Source: JOPF136 sp035272605
Lineage (GTDB): Bacteria; Acidobacteriota; Terriglobia; Acidiferrales; UBA7541
DNA: 6,186 bases
Assembly (NCBI GenBank): GCA_035272605.1
Contig: DATEQM010000274.1
Coordinates: forward strand, 1-6,186
Direction of reading: 5' to 3'
Shown here: positions 1 through 5,003 of the stretch, one piece after another
How the letters are laid out: the number at the start of each line of letters is the position of its first letter
Numbering within the stretch: position 1 is the stretch's first letter
Position numbers and translations under genes: made by a program
The notes under the pieces: model-generated
What the model saw: only the letters and a program-made list of their open reading frames with translations
Told to the model about the DNA's origin: nothing
Database searches by the model: none

Positions 1-981
1 ATTGGAGGTGGAGCAGGTGGCGGTGCCGGGGCCATTGGCGTCGATGACAGCGAAATTCGAGGGCGTCAGCGGGGGCAGCCCGTTGAGTGCCGAGAACAGG
101 TTCGCGTCGTCCACAATGGTGTTCGAGCCAAAGGCATCGACGATCACGATGGTCTGGCCCGTCCCGTCCAAGCCTTGGGAATAGAGTGGATTCAGCCCGT
201 ACGCTGCTTGCAGCTCAGCGGCATCGTAGCCGCAGGGCGGGAGATTGGGCACCCCACTCGAAATGTCCGCTCCATACCGGTTGCCCGCGTAGGATGCCGC
301 CGGCAGGCCTCCTGCCGTTCGGAAGTTAACCACCTGCGGCGGACGGAGGCAGTTCGCGCTGAAGAAAAGCCCGTCGGGACCGGCGGCTGAAGTTGGGACT
401 CCGGCATACGGCACCCCGGTTGCCGGGTCGACCGCTGGGGTGGCATAGGACCGGTACACCAGATCGCTCAGCCCCTGCACCGTCGCCACCAGCGGAGCTG
501 CCGCCCCCGTCACGGTTGCTTCCGATTCGGCCATTCGGTGGGCCGCTCCGTTGACCATGACGCGATTGACCTTCACGTTGAACGCCGATTGAGCGTCCCC
601 CACGCGTCCTTGTGCCACGAGGAAGTGGTTGTTCTGGTCAATCGAGGTGACTTTCAAATGATGGGCGGCCAGGAAATCGCGAACCACAGTCGCATCCTGC
701 GCTCGCGGCGCGAATTCAGCCTTGTATTCCGCCATGGTCAGGAAGTGGTGATAGTTCGGCGAGCTCTCGTCGTACATATCCTGGACCAGGGCATCCAGGG
801 CTTCTTTGTTGTGCAGGTTCAGCCATACGGTCACGCTGATCTGCTTGTTCTCATCTTCAGGGCCCAACTTTGTCACCCGGTTGGGAGGAGCGGCGAACGC
901 TGAACCTGCCAGCAGCGCAAAAACCGCGAGCCAAAGGGAAACCGCACCGCCTATCTGCGACAGCCCTCTGCCAATTCGCAT
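1..981 (-). CDS. Secreted S53 (sedolisin/pro-kumamolisin) peptidase, N-terminal part
   Basis: S53 peptidases are secreted acid-tolerant serine-carboxyl endopeptidases made as inactive precursors. The frame is open from the ATG at 981 to the left edge, giving 327 residues with the C-terminus missing. Residues 1-30 form a signal peptide: basic start, hydrophobic core, and an AFA-AP signal peptidase I site. Residues about 35-190 match the pro-kumamolisin activation domain, with hallmarks VTVWLNLHNKEALDAL, SSPNYHHFLT and VQGLSDLVY. A linker of about 60 residues follows, with two cysteines (ANCLRPP and LPPCGYDAAEL) that could form a disulfide. The catalytic domain then begins with AYGLNPLYSQGLDGTGQTIVIVDAFG (Asp about 282). 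The catalytic Glu/Asp pair and the Ser of the S53 triad should lie beyond the edge, so activity cannot be judged. The start is fixed by an AAGGAG ribosome-binding site. It is transcribed divergently from the exosortase. The family assignment is secure; the substrate is unknown. Confidence -1.
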   Translation of the reverse strand, partial: MRIGRGLSQIGGAVSLWLAVFALLAGSAFAAPPNRVTKLGPEDENKQISVTVWLNLHNKEALDALVQDMYDESSPNYHHFLTMAEYKAEFAPRAQDATVVRDFLAAHHLKVTSIDQNNHFLVAQGRVGDAQSAFNVKVNRVMVNGAAHRMAESEATVTGAAAPLVATVQGLSDLVYRSYATPAVDPATGVPYAGVPTSAAGPDGLFFSANCLRPPQVVNFRTAGGLPAASYAGNRYGADISSGVPNLPPCGYDAAELQAAYGLNPLYSQGLDGTGQTIVIVDAFGSNTIVDDANLFSALNGLPPLTPSNFAVIDANGPGTATCSTSN

Positions 982-988
982 ATCTTTG

Positions 989-994
989 CTCCTT
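989..994 (-). promoter_or_regulatory. Ribosome-binding site of the S53 peptidase
   Basis: On the minus strand the hexamer AAGGAG sits 7 nt before the ATG at 981. It is a strong Shine-Dalgarno match and decides this start, which is also the one that gives an intact signal peptide. Confidence -1.
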
Positions 995-999
995 TTCGA

Positions 1000-1017
1000 A
1001 TCCTCTTACTTGAGGAT
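1000..1017 (-). promoter_or_regulatory. Small hairpin in the S53 peptidase leader
   Basis: ATCCTC (1000-1005) and GAGGAT (1012-1017) form a perfect 6-bp inverted repeat around a 6-nt loop. It lies just upstream of the ribosome-binding site in the expected 5' leader of the peptidase mRNA. One arm carries the SD-like sequence GAGGA. It could stabilise the message or affect ribosome access; this is inference from structure only. Confidence -1.
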
Positions 1018-1021
1018 CGAG

Positions 1022-1050
1022 TTGATCTTGCGTCGCGCGCGACGGTGCAA
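1022..1050 (-). promoter_or_regulatory. Weak candidate promoter with 14-bp palindrome, upstream of S53 peptidase
   Basis: The sequence CGTCGCGCGCGACG at 1031-1044 is a perfect 14-bp palindrome. It sits directly next to a minus-strand TTGCAC (1050-1045), which resembles a -35 box. The hexamer 17 bp on (GATCAA, 1027-1022) is a poor -10 match. The palindrome would fill the spacer of such a promoter, a usual place for a repressor operator. The palindrome is seen directly; promoter and operator roles are guesses, since CG-rich palindromes arise by chance in GC-rich DNA. Confidence -1.
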
Positions 1051-1386
1051 CTTTTCCTGCTGCTAGGATATGGAGACAGGCAGGTGAACGAGCCGCTGTC
1101 ATTTCGCCCGGGAGGCCCGTTTACCGCACCCCCTTTTGGCTGAAAGCCTAGCCCTCCGGCCCCAGGGTGTCAACCGCAACCCGCGCTGGCCCGTGGAGAT
1201 TGTAGTGTCCGTCGAAATGGCCGTTCCTCCCTAACGTGGTTCGGCATCTGCGAGCGGCGCCAGATACCACTCGACTCCGGCGTTACCGCCCTCTCCCGTT
1301 CTCGTAAGCTCCTGCGGTCAATCTGGAACGCGCAATCCCATCATCCACTGCCCCGCTCAGATCACCACCGTCAGACGTTCAACAGG
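1051..1386. other. Non-coding divergent region, nothing recognised
   Basis: This is the central part of the 570-bp gap between the divergent S53 peptidase and exosortase genes. The short frames here have no ribosome-binding site and no protein-like composition. I found no tRNA, no riboswitch consensus I could recognise, no sigma-54 type -24/-12 pair with correct spacing, and no long repeats. A small structured RNA cannot be excluded by eye. Confidence -1.
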
Positions 1387-1415
1387 AGTGCACGGTACAC
1401 GCGTTCCCGTGCACT
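1387..1415. repeat. 9-bp inverted repeat with two GTGCAC sites, upstream of exosortase promoter
   Basis: AGTGCACGG (1387-1395) and CCGTGCACT (1407-1415) are perfect reverse complements around an 11-nt spacer. Each arm contains the self-palindromic hexamer GTGCAC (1388-1393 and 1409-1414). Their starts are 21 bp apart, close to two helical turns, so a dimeric or tetrameric regulator could bind both on one face of the DNA. The repeat ends 5 bp before the candidate -35 box of the exosortase promoter, suggesting an operator or activator site. It could instead be a chance hairpin. Confidence -1.
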
Positions 1416-1420
1416 TCCCC

Positions 1421-1448
1421 TTGTGCCGCCTCCGCCCGGCCATATAAG
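1421..1448 (+). promoter_or_regulatory. Candidate sigma-70 type promoter of exosortase
   Basis: TTGTGC (1421-1426) and TATAAG (1443-1448) are separated by 16 bp. The -10 box matches five of six consensus bases and the -35 box three of six. Transcription would start near 1455, leaving a leader of about 97 nt. That leader contains a small GAAGG-ATTG-CCTTC hairpin (1503-1516). No better promoter pair was seen just upstream of the gene, but assignment by eye is uncertain. Confidence -1.
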
Positions 1449-1551
1449 GTAGAAGTGTCCCGGTCGAGCGGTCCGCCGCCAAATTTGGGACGATGCCGCA
1501 CGGAAGGATTGCCTTCTCCTTGGTTCAAGTGACCTTGTCCGCACCCCGCTC

Positions 1552-2502
1552 ATGACTGCTCTGCGCGCCATCTCAACCGTCACCCGGAAAACGCTTTGGT
1601 TTGGCGGTTATCTCGCGGCCTGCCTGGCCATTTTCTGGCCCTCCGTGCGCGACGTGTTCCACCTCGCGCTCTCTCAGGACATTTATTCGCACATCCTCCT
1701 GGTCCCCTTCATCACGGCCGGCCTCATGCTGATGAACCGGCACTGGCTTTCCCCAAACGCGGAGGGCAGCCCGCGAGCCGCCGCCGTACTTTTCCTCTCC
1801 GGAATGCTTTTCTTCGGCCTGAGCTGGCGATTCGGTTTTCTTCTCCCGAGCGGAAATCTCATGGCGTATGCCATCCTGCCTTTGATCTTCCTGATATGGG
1901 CGGGGTTCCTGTTCTTCTATGGAGCGCAGGCGTTTCATTCCCTCCAGTTTCCGCTTTTTTTTCTGCTTCTCGCCGTTCCCCTCCCAGAATCTCTGATTGA
2001 CGTCTTTATCGGCTGGCTCCGCGTGGGCTCCGCCGAAGTTACCTATTGGCTCTTCCGCGCCACCGCAACCCCGGTGTTTCGCCAGGGCTTCATTTTTGCC
2101 CTGCCCGGCGCCACCATCGACATAGCGCCGGAATGCAGCGGCATCCGCTCCGCCATCGCGCTGCTCATTACCTGCCTTCTGGCCGGCTATCTTTTCCTGC
2201 GCACCAAATGGGCGCGGACCGCGCTCTTGGTGGCGGCCGTGCCCGTGATCATCATTAAGAACGGGATTCGCATCGTCACGCTCACGCTCCTCGCCATCCA
2301 CGTTGACCCCAGCTTCCTCACCGGAAAGTTCCATCACCAGGGCGGCTTTATTTTTTTCCTCATCGGGCTGCTCATCCTCTGGCCCGTCTTGATTTGGTTG
2401 CAGACCAAGGAAGCGAAATTGATGAATCGTGGCAGCCCGCCTCCGGGTTCGGCAAGCGGAGGCACGCACCCCACCTCCACCGCTACCGTTCCGCAGCGCT
2501 GA
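1552..2502 (+). CDS. Exosortase (exosortase/archaeosortase family transpeptidase)
   Basis: Exosortases are inner-membrane cysteine transpeptidases that recognise short C-terminal sorting tags (PEP-CTERM type), cleave them and process the protein for surface display, often together with exopolysaccharide. The 316-residue product is very hydrophobic, with about eight membrane segments between residues 15 and 283. The N-terminal exosortase motif is present (D43, Y45-S46-H47, followed by LLVPF). The three catalytic signatures are intact: Cys195 in PECSGIRS, Arg240 in KNGIRI, and His261/262 in FHHQGGF. A polar Gly/Ser/Pro/Thr tail of about 30 residues follows the last helix; there is no EpsI domain. 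The start is the only in-frame ATG after the TAG at 1450-1452; no clear Shine-Dalgarno precedes it, so initiation may be weak. No PEP-CTERM substrate or EPS gene lies in the window. The subfamily was not determined. Confidence -1.
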   Translation: MTALRAISTVTRKTLWFGGYLAACLAIFWPSVRDVFHLALSQDIYSHILLVPFITAGLMLMNRHWLSPNAEGSPRAAAVLFLSGMLFFGLSWRFGFLLPSGNLMAYAILPLIFLIWAGFLFFYGAQAFHSLQFPLFFLLLAVPLPESLIDVFIGWLRVGSAEVTYWLFRATATPVFRQGFIFALPGATIDIAPECSGIRSAIALLITCLLAGYLFLRTKWARTALLVAAVPVIIIKNGIRIVTLTLLAIHVDPSFLTGKFHHQGGFIFFLIGLLILWPVLIWLQTKEAKLMNRGSPPPGSASGGTHPTSTATVPQR

Positions 2503-2508
2503 CGTCAT

Positions 2509-2658
2509 TCAGTAAACGAAACGGAAGGAATCGGAAGGCCGCTGGATCCCCGACCGCATGTATCTCTCGAGCCGTCCCAAATCATTTTCGTCGAAACCGT
2601 AGGCACAAAATAAAAAGTAGCCCAGCTCATCGAGCAAGCCCACCGCTAGCGGCCGCAT
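2509..2658 (-). CDS. Doubtful 49-residue ORF downstream of hpf
   Basis: An ATG at 2658 opens 49 codons ending six bases from the exosortase stop on the other strand. The peptide runs MRPLAVGLLDELGYFLFCAY and continues with GFDENDLGRLERYMRSGI; it looks protein-like, with an acidic patch and an amphipathic segment. A loose GAGGGG lies 10 nt before the ATG. It is co-directional with hpf, 35 nt after its stop. Against it, the codons for YFLF coincide with the T-run of a likely hpf terminator at 2607-2640, so the hydrophobic stretch may be a by-product of that structure. I recognise no family. It may be a real small gene, but chance is at least as likely. Confidence -1.
   Translation of the reverse strand: MRPLAVGLLDELGYFLFCAYGFDENDLGRLERYMRSGIQRPSDSFRFVY
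2607..2640 (-). terminator. Probable intrinsic terminator of hpf
   Basis: On the minus strand, GCTC-GAT-GAGC forms the top of a hairpin. It can be lengthened, after one bulged T, by two G-T wobbles and further C-G pairs (GCTT with GGGC). TAC and then TTTTTATTTT follow at once (2616-2607). It lies 54-87 nt after the hpf stop, in the convergent space before the exosortase 3' end. The stem is imperfect, so confidence is moderate, but the T-run stands out in this GC-rich sequence. Confidence -1.
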
Positions 2659-2693
2659 AATCCCTACGCCCCTCATCCCGCAGGGACGCCGAT

Positions 2694-3044
2694 TCAGGTC
2701 GCGGCTGCCGGCATGCGCATGCGCTTTCGCTTCCATTCATGCTCGTGCCGCAGTTTGTCTTTGTGCTTTTTGAGCTGGCCTCCCAGCTCGCGGAAGGCCT
2801 TATGCACGGTCGAGTGCACGTCCTTCGCCGAGTGCACCGCGTGCAGCGTGGCCGTGGGCAGCACCAGGTTCACCGACAGCGCATACTCGCTCTTTTTCGG
2901 GCGAAACTCGACGGCCCCGTGGCATTGAACCAAGTCCGGGTCATACGCCGTGAGCAGTTTCCCCATCTTGCCGCAGTATTGCTTCACCAGTTTCTCGAAG
3001 CCCGCGTGAGTCTCCAGGCCCCGGTAACTCAGGCTGATTTTCAT
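2694..3044 (-). CDS. hpf: Hibernation-promoting factor, short form (HPF/RaiA family)
   Basis: HPF/RaiA proteins bind the 30S decoding centre of idle ribosomes, block mRNA and tRNA binding, and help inactivate or dimerise ribosomes in stationary phase or stress. The 116-residue product fits the S30AE/sigma-54-modulation domain: MKISLSYRGL as strand 1, helix EKLVKQYCGKMGKLL (about 17-31), strands with VEFRP and YALSVNLVLP, then AVHSAKDVHSTVHKAFREL leading into the second helix. The C-terminus is a highly basic stretch (KKHKDKLRHEHEWKRKRMRM) suited to rRNA contact. The C-terminal dimerisation domain of long HPF (about 180-200 residues in total) is absent, so by itself this form should not build 100S dimers the long-HPF way. 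I chose the ATG at 3044 over one at 3104: the family begins at MKI and AGGGTG lies 5 nt upstream. It diverges from the DUF72 gene. Confidence -1.
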   Translation of the reverse strand: MKISLSYRGLETHAGFEKLVKQYCGKMGKLLTAYDPDLVQCHGAVEFRPKKSEYALSVNLVLPTATLHAVHSAKDVHSTVHKAFRELGGQLKKHKDKLRHEHEWKRKRMRMPAAAT

Positions 3045-3186
3045 GGATGCACCCTGAATGGATCGATTGCAGCGAACGGGCAGGCCGCGAATGCCGCTGG
3101 GCACTCATCAGCAAATTCAGGCTAGCACCGCATCCGCCGGAAAGCAACGAGCTGCCGGCCCCGCCGTTTCCTTGGCAGCGCCGCCC

Positions 3187-3202
3187 TCGTGGCCGGCCAC
3201 GA
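3187..3202. repeat. 16-bp perfect palindrome in the hpf/DUF72 divergent region
   Basis: TCGTGGCCGGCCACGA is fully self-complementary. It lies in the 238-bp non-coding region between two divergent genes, about 33 bp upstream of the candidate -10 box of the DUF72 gene and 143 bp upstream of the hpf start. A perfect palindrome this long is expected roughly 0.1 times by chance in a window this size. It is a candidate operator. The rest of the region (3045-3282) shows no gene, and I could not place a convincing hpf promoter. Confidence -1.
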
Positions 3203-3234
3203 TCTGGACGATAAAAGCTCGCTCCGCCCGCCCC

Positions 3235-3240
3235 TACAAT
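3235..3240 (+). promoter_or_regulatory. Candidate -10 box of the DUF72 gene
   Basis: TACAAT matches five of six bases of the -10 consensus and would start transcription near 3247, leaving a leader of about 36 nt before the ATG at 3283. No good -35 box lies 17 bp upstream (TAAAAG). The perfect TTGACA at 3240-3245 overlaps it but has no acceptable -10 downstream, so I favour TACAAT. Assignment by eye only. Confidence -1.
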
Positions 3241-3282
3241 TGACACTCACTCCGCCAAAGCCGTAGCCTGCCTCCAGGACCC

Positions 3283-4251
3283 ATGGACGAGCAGAAATCA
3301 CCGTTGGACACGAAGCCCGCAGGCGCCGCTCCCCGCGCCCGCATTCTCGTCGGCCCAGCCGGCTGGTCCTATCCCGACTGGAAAGGCATCGTCTACCCGG
3401 TGCACCGCCCGCGCGGCTTCCACGAAGCGGAATATCTCGCCCAATTCTTCGACACGATTGAGATCAACACATCCTTCTACAATCCCCTGCGGCCCGAGAT
3501 GTGCCGGCAGTGGCTCTCGCGCGTCTCTCAGAACCCCGGCTTCCTGTTTACCGCAAAGCTCTGGCAGCGCTTTACGCACGAAGCGAGCCTGGCCGCCGCC
3601 GATGTGCGGGCGGTCCGCGCCGGTTTCGACGTTCTTCGCGACGTTGGCCGCCTCGGCGCCATCCTGCTCCAGTTTCCCTTCTCGTTCCACAACACGCCGG
3701 AAACGCGCGCGCACCTCGAAAAACTGCTCGAGCTTTTCCGCGATTATCCCTTGGTGGTCGAAATGCGCCACTCCACTTGGAACAACAAGGAGTTTTTCGC
3801 CTTCCTGCACCGCCGCGGCGCCGGTTTCTGCAACATTGACCAGCCACTCATCGGCCGCTCCATGCGCCCCACGGAGCGCGCTACTTCGCCGGTCGGCTAC
3901 GTGCGCCTCCACGGCCGCCGCTATGACACCTGGTTCACCGACGATCCCGCCTCGCCTCCCGAGGAGCGTTACAACTACCTGTACTCCCCCGAAGAACTCG
4001 ACCCTTGGGCCGCCCGCATCGAAAAAGTCGCCGGGCACTCGAAAACTACTTTCGTCATCACCAACAATCACTACCAGGGCAAAGCCATCGTCAACGCCCT
4101 GCAATTAATCCAGTTGCTGAGCGGACAAAAAGTGAAGCTCCCAGAGCCGCTCCGCCAGCACTATCCCCAACTCGAGTCCATTGCCTCGGAACCGCCGCGC
4201 GAAGCTACGCTTTTTCCCCTGGGCACCAGCTCCCAACCCCGCCGCGACTAA
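3283..4251 (+). CDS. DUF72 (YecE family) TIM-barrel protein
   Basis: This is a full-length member of the widespread DUF72/YecE family, which folds as a TIM barrel. Its biochemical role is not firmly established; a nuclease or metal-dependent activity has been suggested for the fold, but I would not assign one. Family hallmarks appear in order: VGPAGWSYPDWKGIVYP (23-39), EINTSFYNP (60-68), F88 to K92 with the following FTHE (97-100), LGAILLQFPFSF (124-135), VVEMRHSTW (158-166), GYVRLHGR (205-212), and TNNHYQGKAIVNAL (260-273). The product is 322 residues, slightly long for the family because of a polar N-terminal tail of about 20 residues and a Pro/Ser-rich tail after residue 300. An AGGA 4 nt upstream supports the ATG at 3283. 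The gene appears monocistronic, with its own promoter candidate and terminator. Confidence -1.
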   Translation: MDEQKSPLDTKPAGAAPRARILVGPAGWSYPDWKGIVYPVHRPRGFHEAEYLAQFFDTIEINTSFYNPLRPEMCRQWLSRVSQNPGFLFTAKLWQRFTHEASLAAADVRAVRAGFDVLRDVGRLGAILLQFPFSFHNTPETRAHLEKLLELFRDYPLVVEMRHSTWNNKEFFAFLHRRGAGFCNIDQPLIGRSMRPTERATSPVGYVRLHGRRYDTWFTDDPASPPEERYNYLYSPEELDPWAARIEKVAGHSKTTFVITNNHYQGKAIVNALQLIQLLSGQKVKLPEPLRQHYPQLESIASEPPREATLFPLGTSSQPRRD

Positions 4252-4260
4252 TTGCGGAGC

Positions 4261-4289
4261 GCCCCGAGCCGCTCGGGGCCGATTTTCTT
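4261..4289 (+). terminator. Intrinsic terminator of the DUF72 gene
   Basis: GCCCCGAG (4261-4268) and CTCGGGGC (4272-4279) form a perfect 8-bp GC-rich stem with a CCG loop, followed by CGATTTTCTT. It begins 10 nt after the TAA-free stop region of the DUF72 gene (TAA at 4249-4251). The T-run is on the plus strand only, so it should not stop the opposing zinc-ribbon gene efficiently. Confidence -1.
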
Positions 4290-4322
4290 CGCCGGCCGCG
4301 CTGCGGCGGAATCGGCAACCGG

Positions 4323-4391
4323 TCCGCACGGACAATTCACCGACACCAATCCCCTGCCCGATATCACGATCAAGAGAAGGCACCGTGCGGA
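4323..4391. repeat. 9-bp inverted repeat spanning the convergent gap
   Basis: TCCGCACGG (4323-4331) and CCGTGCGGA (4383-4391) are exact reverse complements 51 nt apart, between the convergent 3' ends of the DUF72 and zinc-ribbon genes. The left arm is also part of the short hairpin GTCCG-CA-CGGAC. This could be the end structure of the zinc-ribbon transcript or a remnant of a small repeat element. I see no flanking target-site duplication. Confidence -1.
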
Positions 4392-4415
4392 ATCAAATCC
4401 CGAAAAATGCAGCGT

Positions 4416-4883
4416 CTACTTCTTGAAGAGGTTGTCGAAGGCGCGGCGCGCGGAATCCGTGGTTAGTCCCGTCCCGGGGCTTGCCACCGGCTTCACGGCC
4501 GCGCTCGCCGGCGAGGTGTCCTTCTCCATCAGCATGCGAAACGCGAAAAACGTGCATTCGTTCCGCGCGTCTTTCCGAGGAATGCGTTCCGGAATCGGCT
4601 CCGTGCACTCAAACTGCGCTCCGGTATCGAAGTGCAGGCATTGTTTGCAGGAATGGAGTTCAAACTGGCAGCGGGAGCATTGGCCGTTGGGATCGAAGCC
4701 GGGCGGGAGGACCGTGCCGCAGTTCGCGCAGCGGGCGCGCGTCACACGCCCCACCATGCGCGGCGTCCGCGGCCCGATGTGCTCCTGCCGCGGAGGCCCG
4801 CCGGTTGGTGCCGGCGGCCGTTCTTTCCGTTCGGGCTTTCCTGTGTCTTGGTAGCCTCTTTGCTTATACTTCCGCTCAGACAT
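4416..4883 (-). CDS. Cysteine-rich zinc-ribbon protein of unknown function
   Basis: The 155-residue product has three parts. Residues 1-48 are a polar, basic, Pro/Gly-rich segment likely to be disordered. Residues 51-112 carry the metal-binding core: C52-x2-C55 and C69-x2-C72 make a classical four-cysteine zinc ribbon. C79-x2-C82, H84, C93 and C110 make a second probable site in a C-x2-C-x-H-F...C...N-x-C-x-F arrangement. The C-terminus ends in SARRAFDNLFKK, an amphipathic helix. No signal peptide or membrane segment is visible, so it is probably cytoplasmic. Zinc (or possibly another metal) binding is a safe inference; a role in nucleic-acid or protein binding is only a guess. The ATG at 4883 was chosen because GGAGG lies 4 nt upstream; an earlier ATG at 4907 falls on the likely -10 box. 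The stop is TAG. Confidence -1.
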   Translation of the reverse strand: MSERKYKQRGYQDTGKPERKERPPAPTGGPPRQEHIGPRTPRMVGRVTRARCANCGTVLPPGFDPNGQCSRCQFELHSCKQCLHFDTGAQFECTEPIPERIPRKDARNECTFFAFRMLMEKDTSPASAAVKPVASPGTGLTTDSARRAFDNLFKK

Positions 4884-4887
4884 GATG

Positions 4888-4892
4888 CCTCC
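4888..4892 (-). promoter_or_regulatory. Ribosome-binding site of the zinc-ribbon gene
   Basis: A consensus GGAGG on the minus strand, 4 nt before the ATG at 4883. It decides the start in favour of this ATG over the in-frame ATG at 4907, which has no such site. Confidence -1.
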
Positions 4893-4905
4893 GGGGGAGA
4901 ATCCC

Positions 4906-4911
4906 ATGATA
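4906..4911 (-). promoter_or_regulatory. Candidate -10 box of the zinc-ribbon gene
   Basis: TATCAT on the minus strand matches five of six -10 consensus bases and would start transcription near 4899, just ahead of the ribosome-binding site. The -35 region (CTAGCA at 17 bp) is weak. About 35 bp further upstream lies GAATTT-ATTG-AAATTC (4946-4961), an AT-rich 16-bp inverted repeat that could bind a regulator. Alternatively the gene is read through from the cytochrome gene 120 bp upstream. Confidence -1.
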
Positions 4912-5003
4912 CTCCGAATTGCCAGGAGTGCTAGTGCCGCGCGTCGAATTTATTGAAATTCAGTTCCCGCCCACATTCGCAGTGTGGCAAACCCTAGCGT
5001 CCC

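Noticed and set aside
1180..1220. Possible sigma-54 promoter (TGGCCC...TTGT)
   Set aside because: The spacing between the two elements is 7 rather than the required 4-5 bases and the GC/TT core bases do not fit.
1510..1540. GGTTCAAGT near 1522 resembling a tRNA T-loop
   Set aside because: The flanking bases do not form the 5-bp T-stem, and no acceptor, D or anticodon arms are present around it.
1371..1583. 70-codon minus-strand frame across the exosortase promoter and start
   Set aside because: Arg-rich, low-information peptide without ribosome-binding site. It covers sequence better explained by promoter elements.
1573..2508. Long 311-codon open frame on the minus strand opposite the exosortase
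   Set aside because: Composition is low-complexity charged sequence (Glu/Gly/Arg rich) mirroring the hydrophobic codons of the exosortase. No ribosome-binding site and no recognisable motif.
2739..3125. 128-codon plus-strand frame over hpf
   Set aside because: The opposite strand encodes a full HPF domain with a ribosome-binding site. This frame has no motif or plausible start signal.
3240..3269. Perfect TTGACA (3240-3245) as the -35 box of the DUF72 gene
   Set aside because: The hexamers 16-18 bp downstream (GTAGCC, TAGCCT) are poor -10 boxes, and the transcript would begin only a few bases before the ATG. The overlapping TACAAT as a -10 fits the leader better.
3298..4104. 268-codon open frame on the minus strand opposite the DUF72 gene, and a 216-codon plus-strand frame at 3458-4108
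   Set aside because: Both are shadows of a GC-rich gene whose own frame carries all DUF72 motifs. The plus-strand shadow is a Ser/Pro/Thr/Ala-rich artefact.
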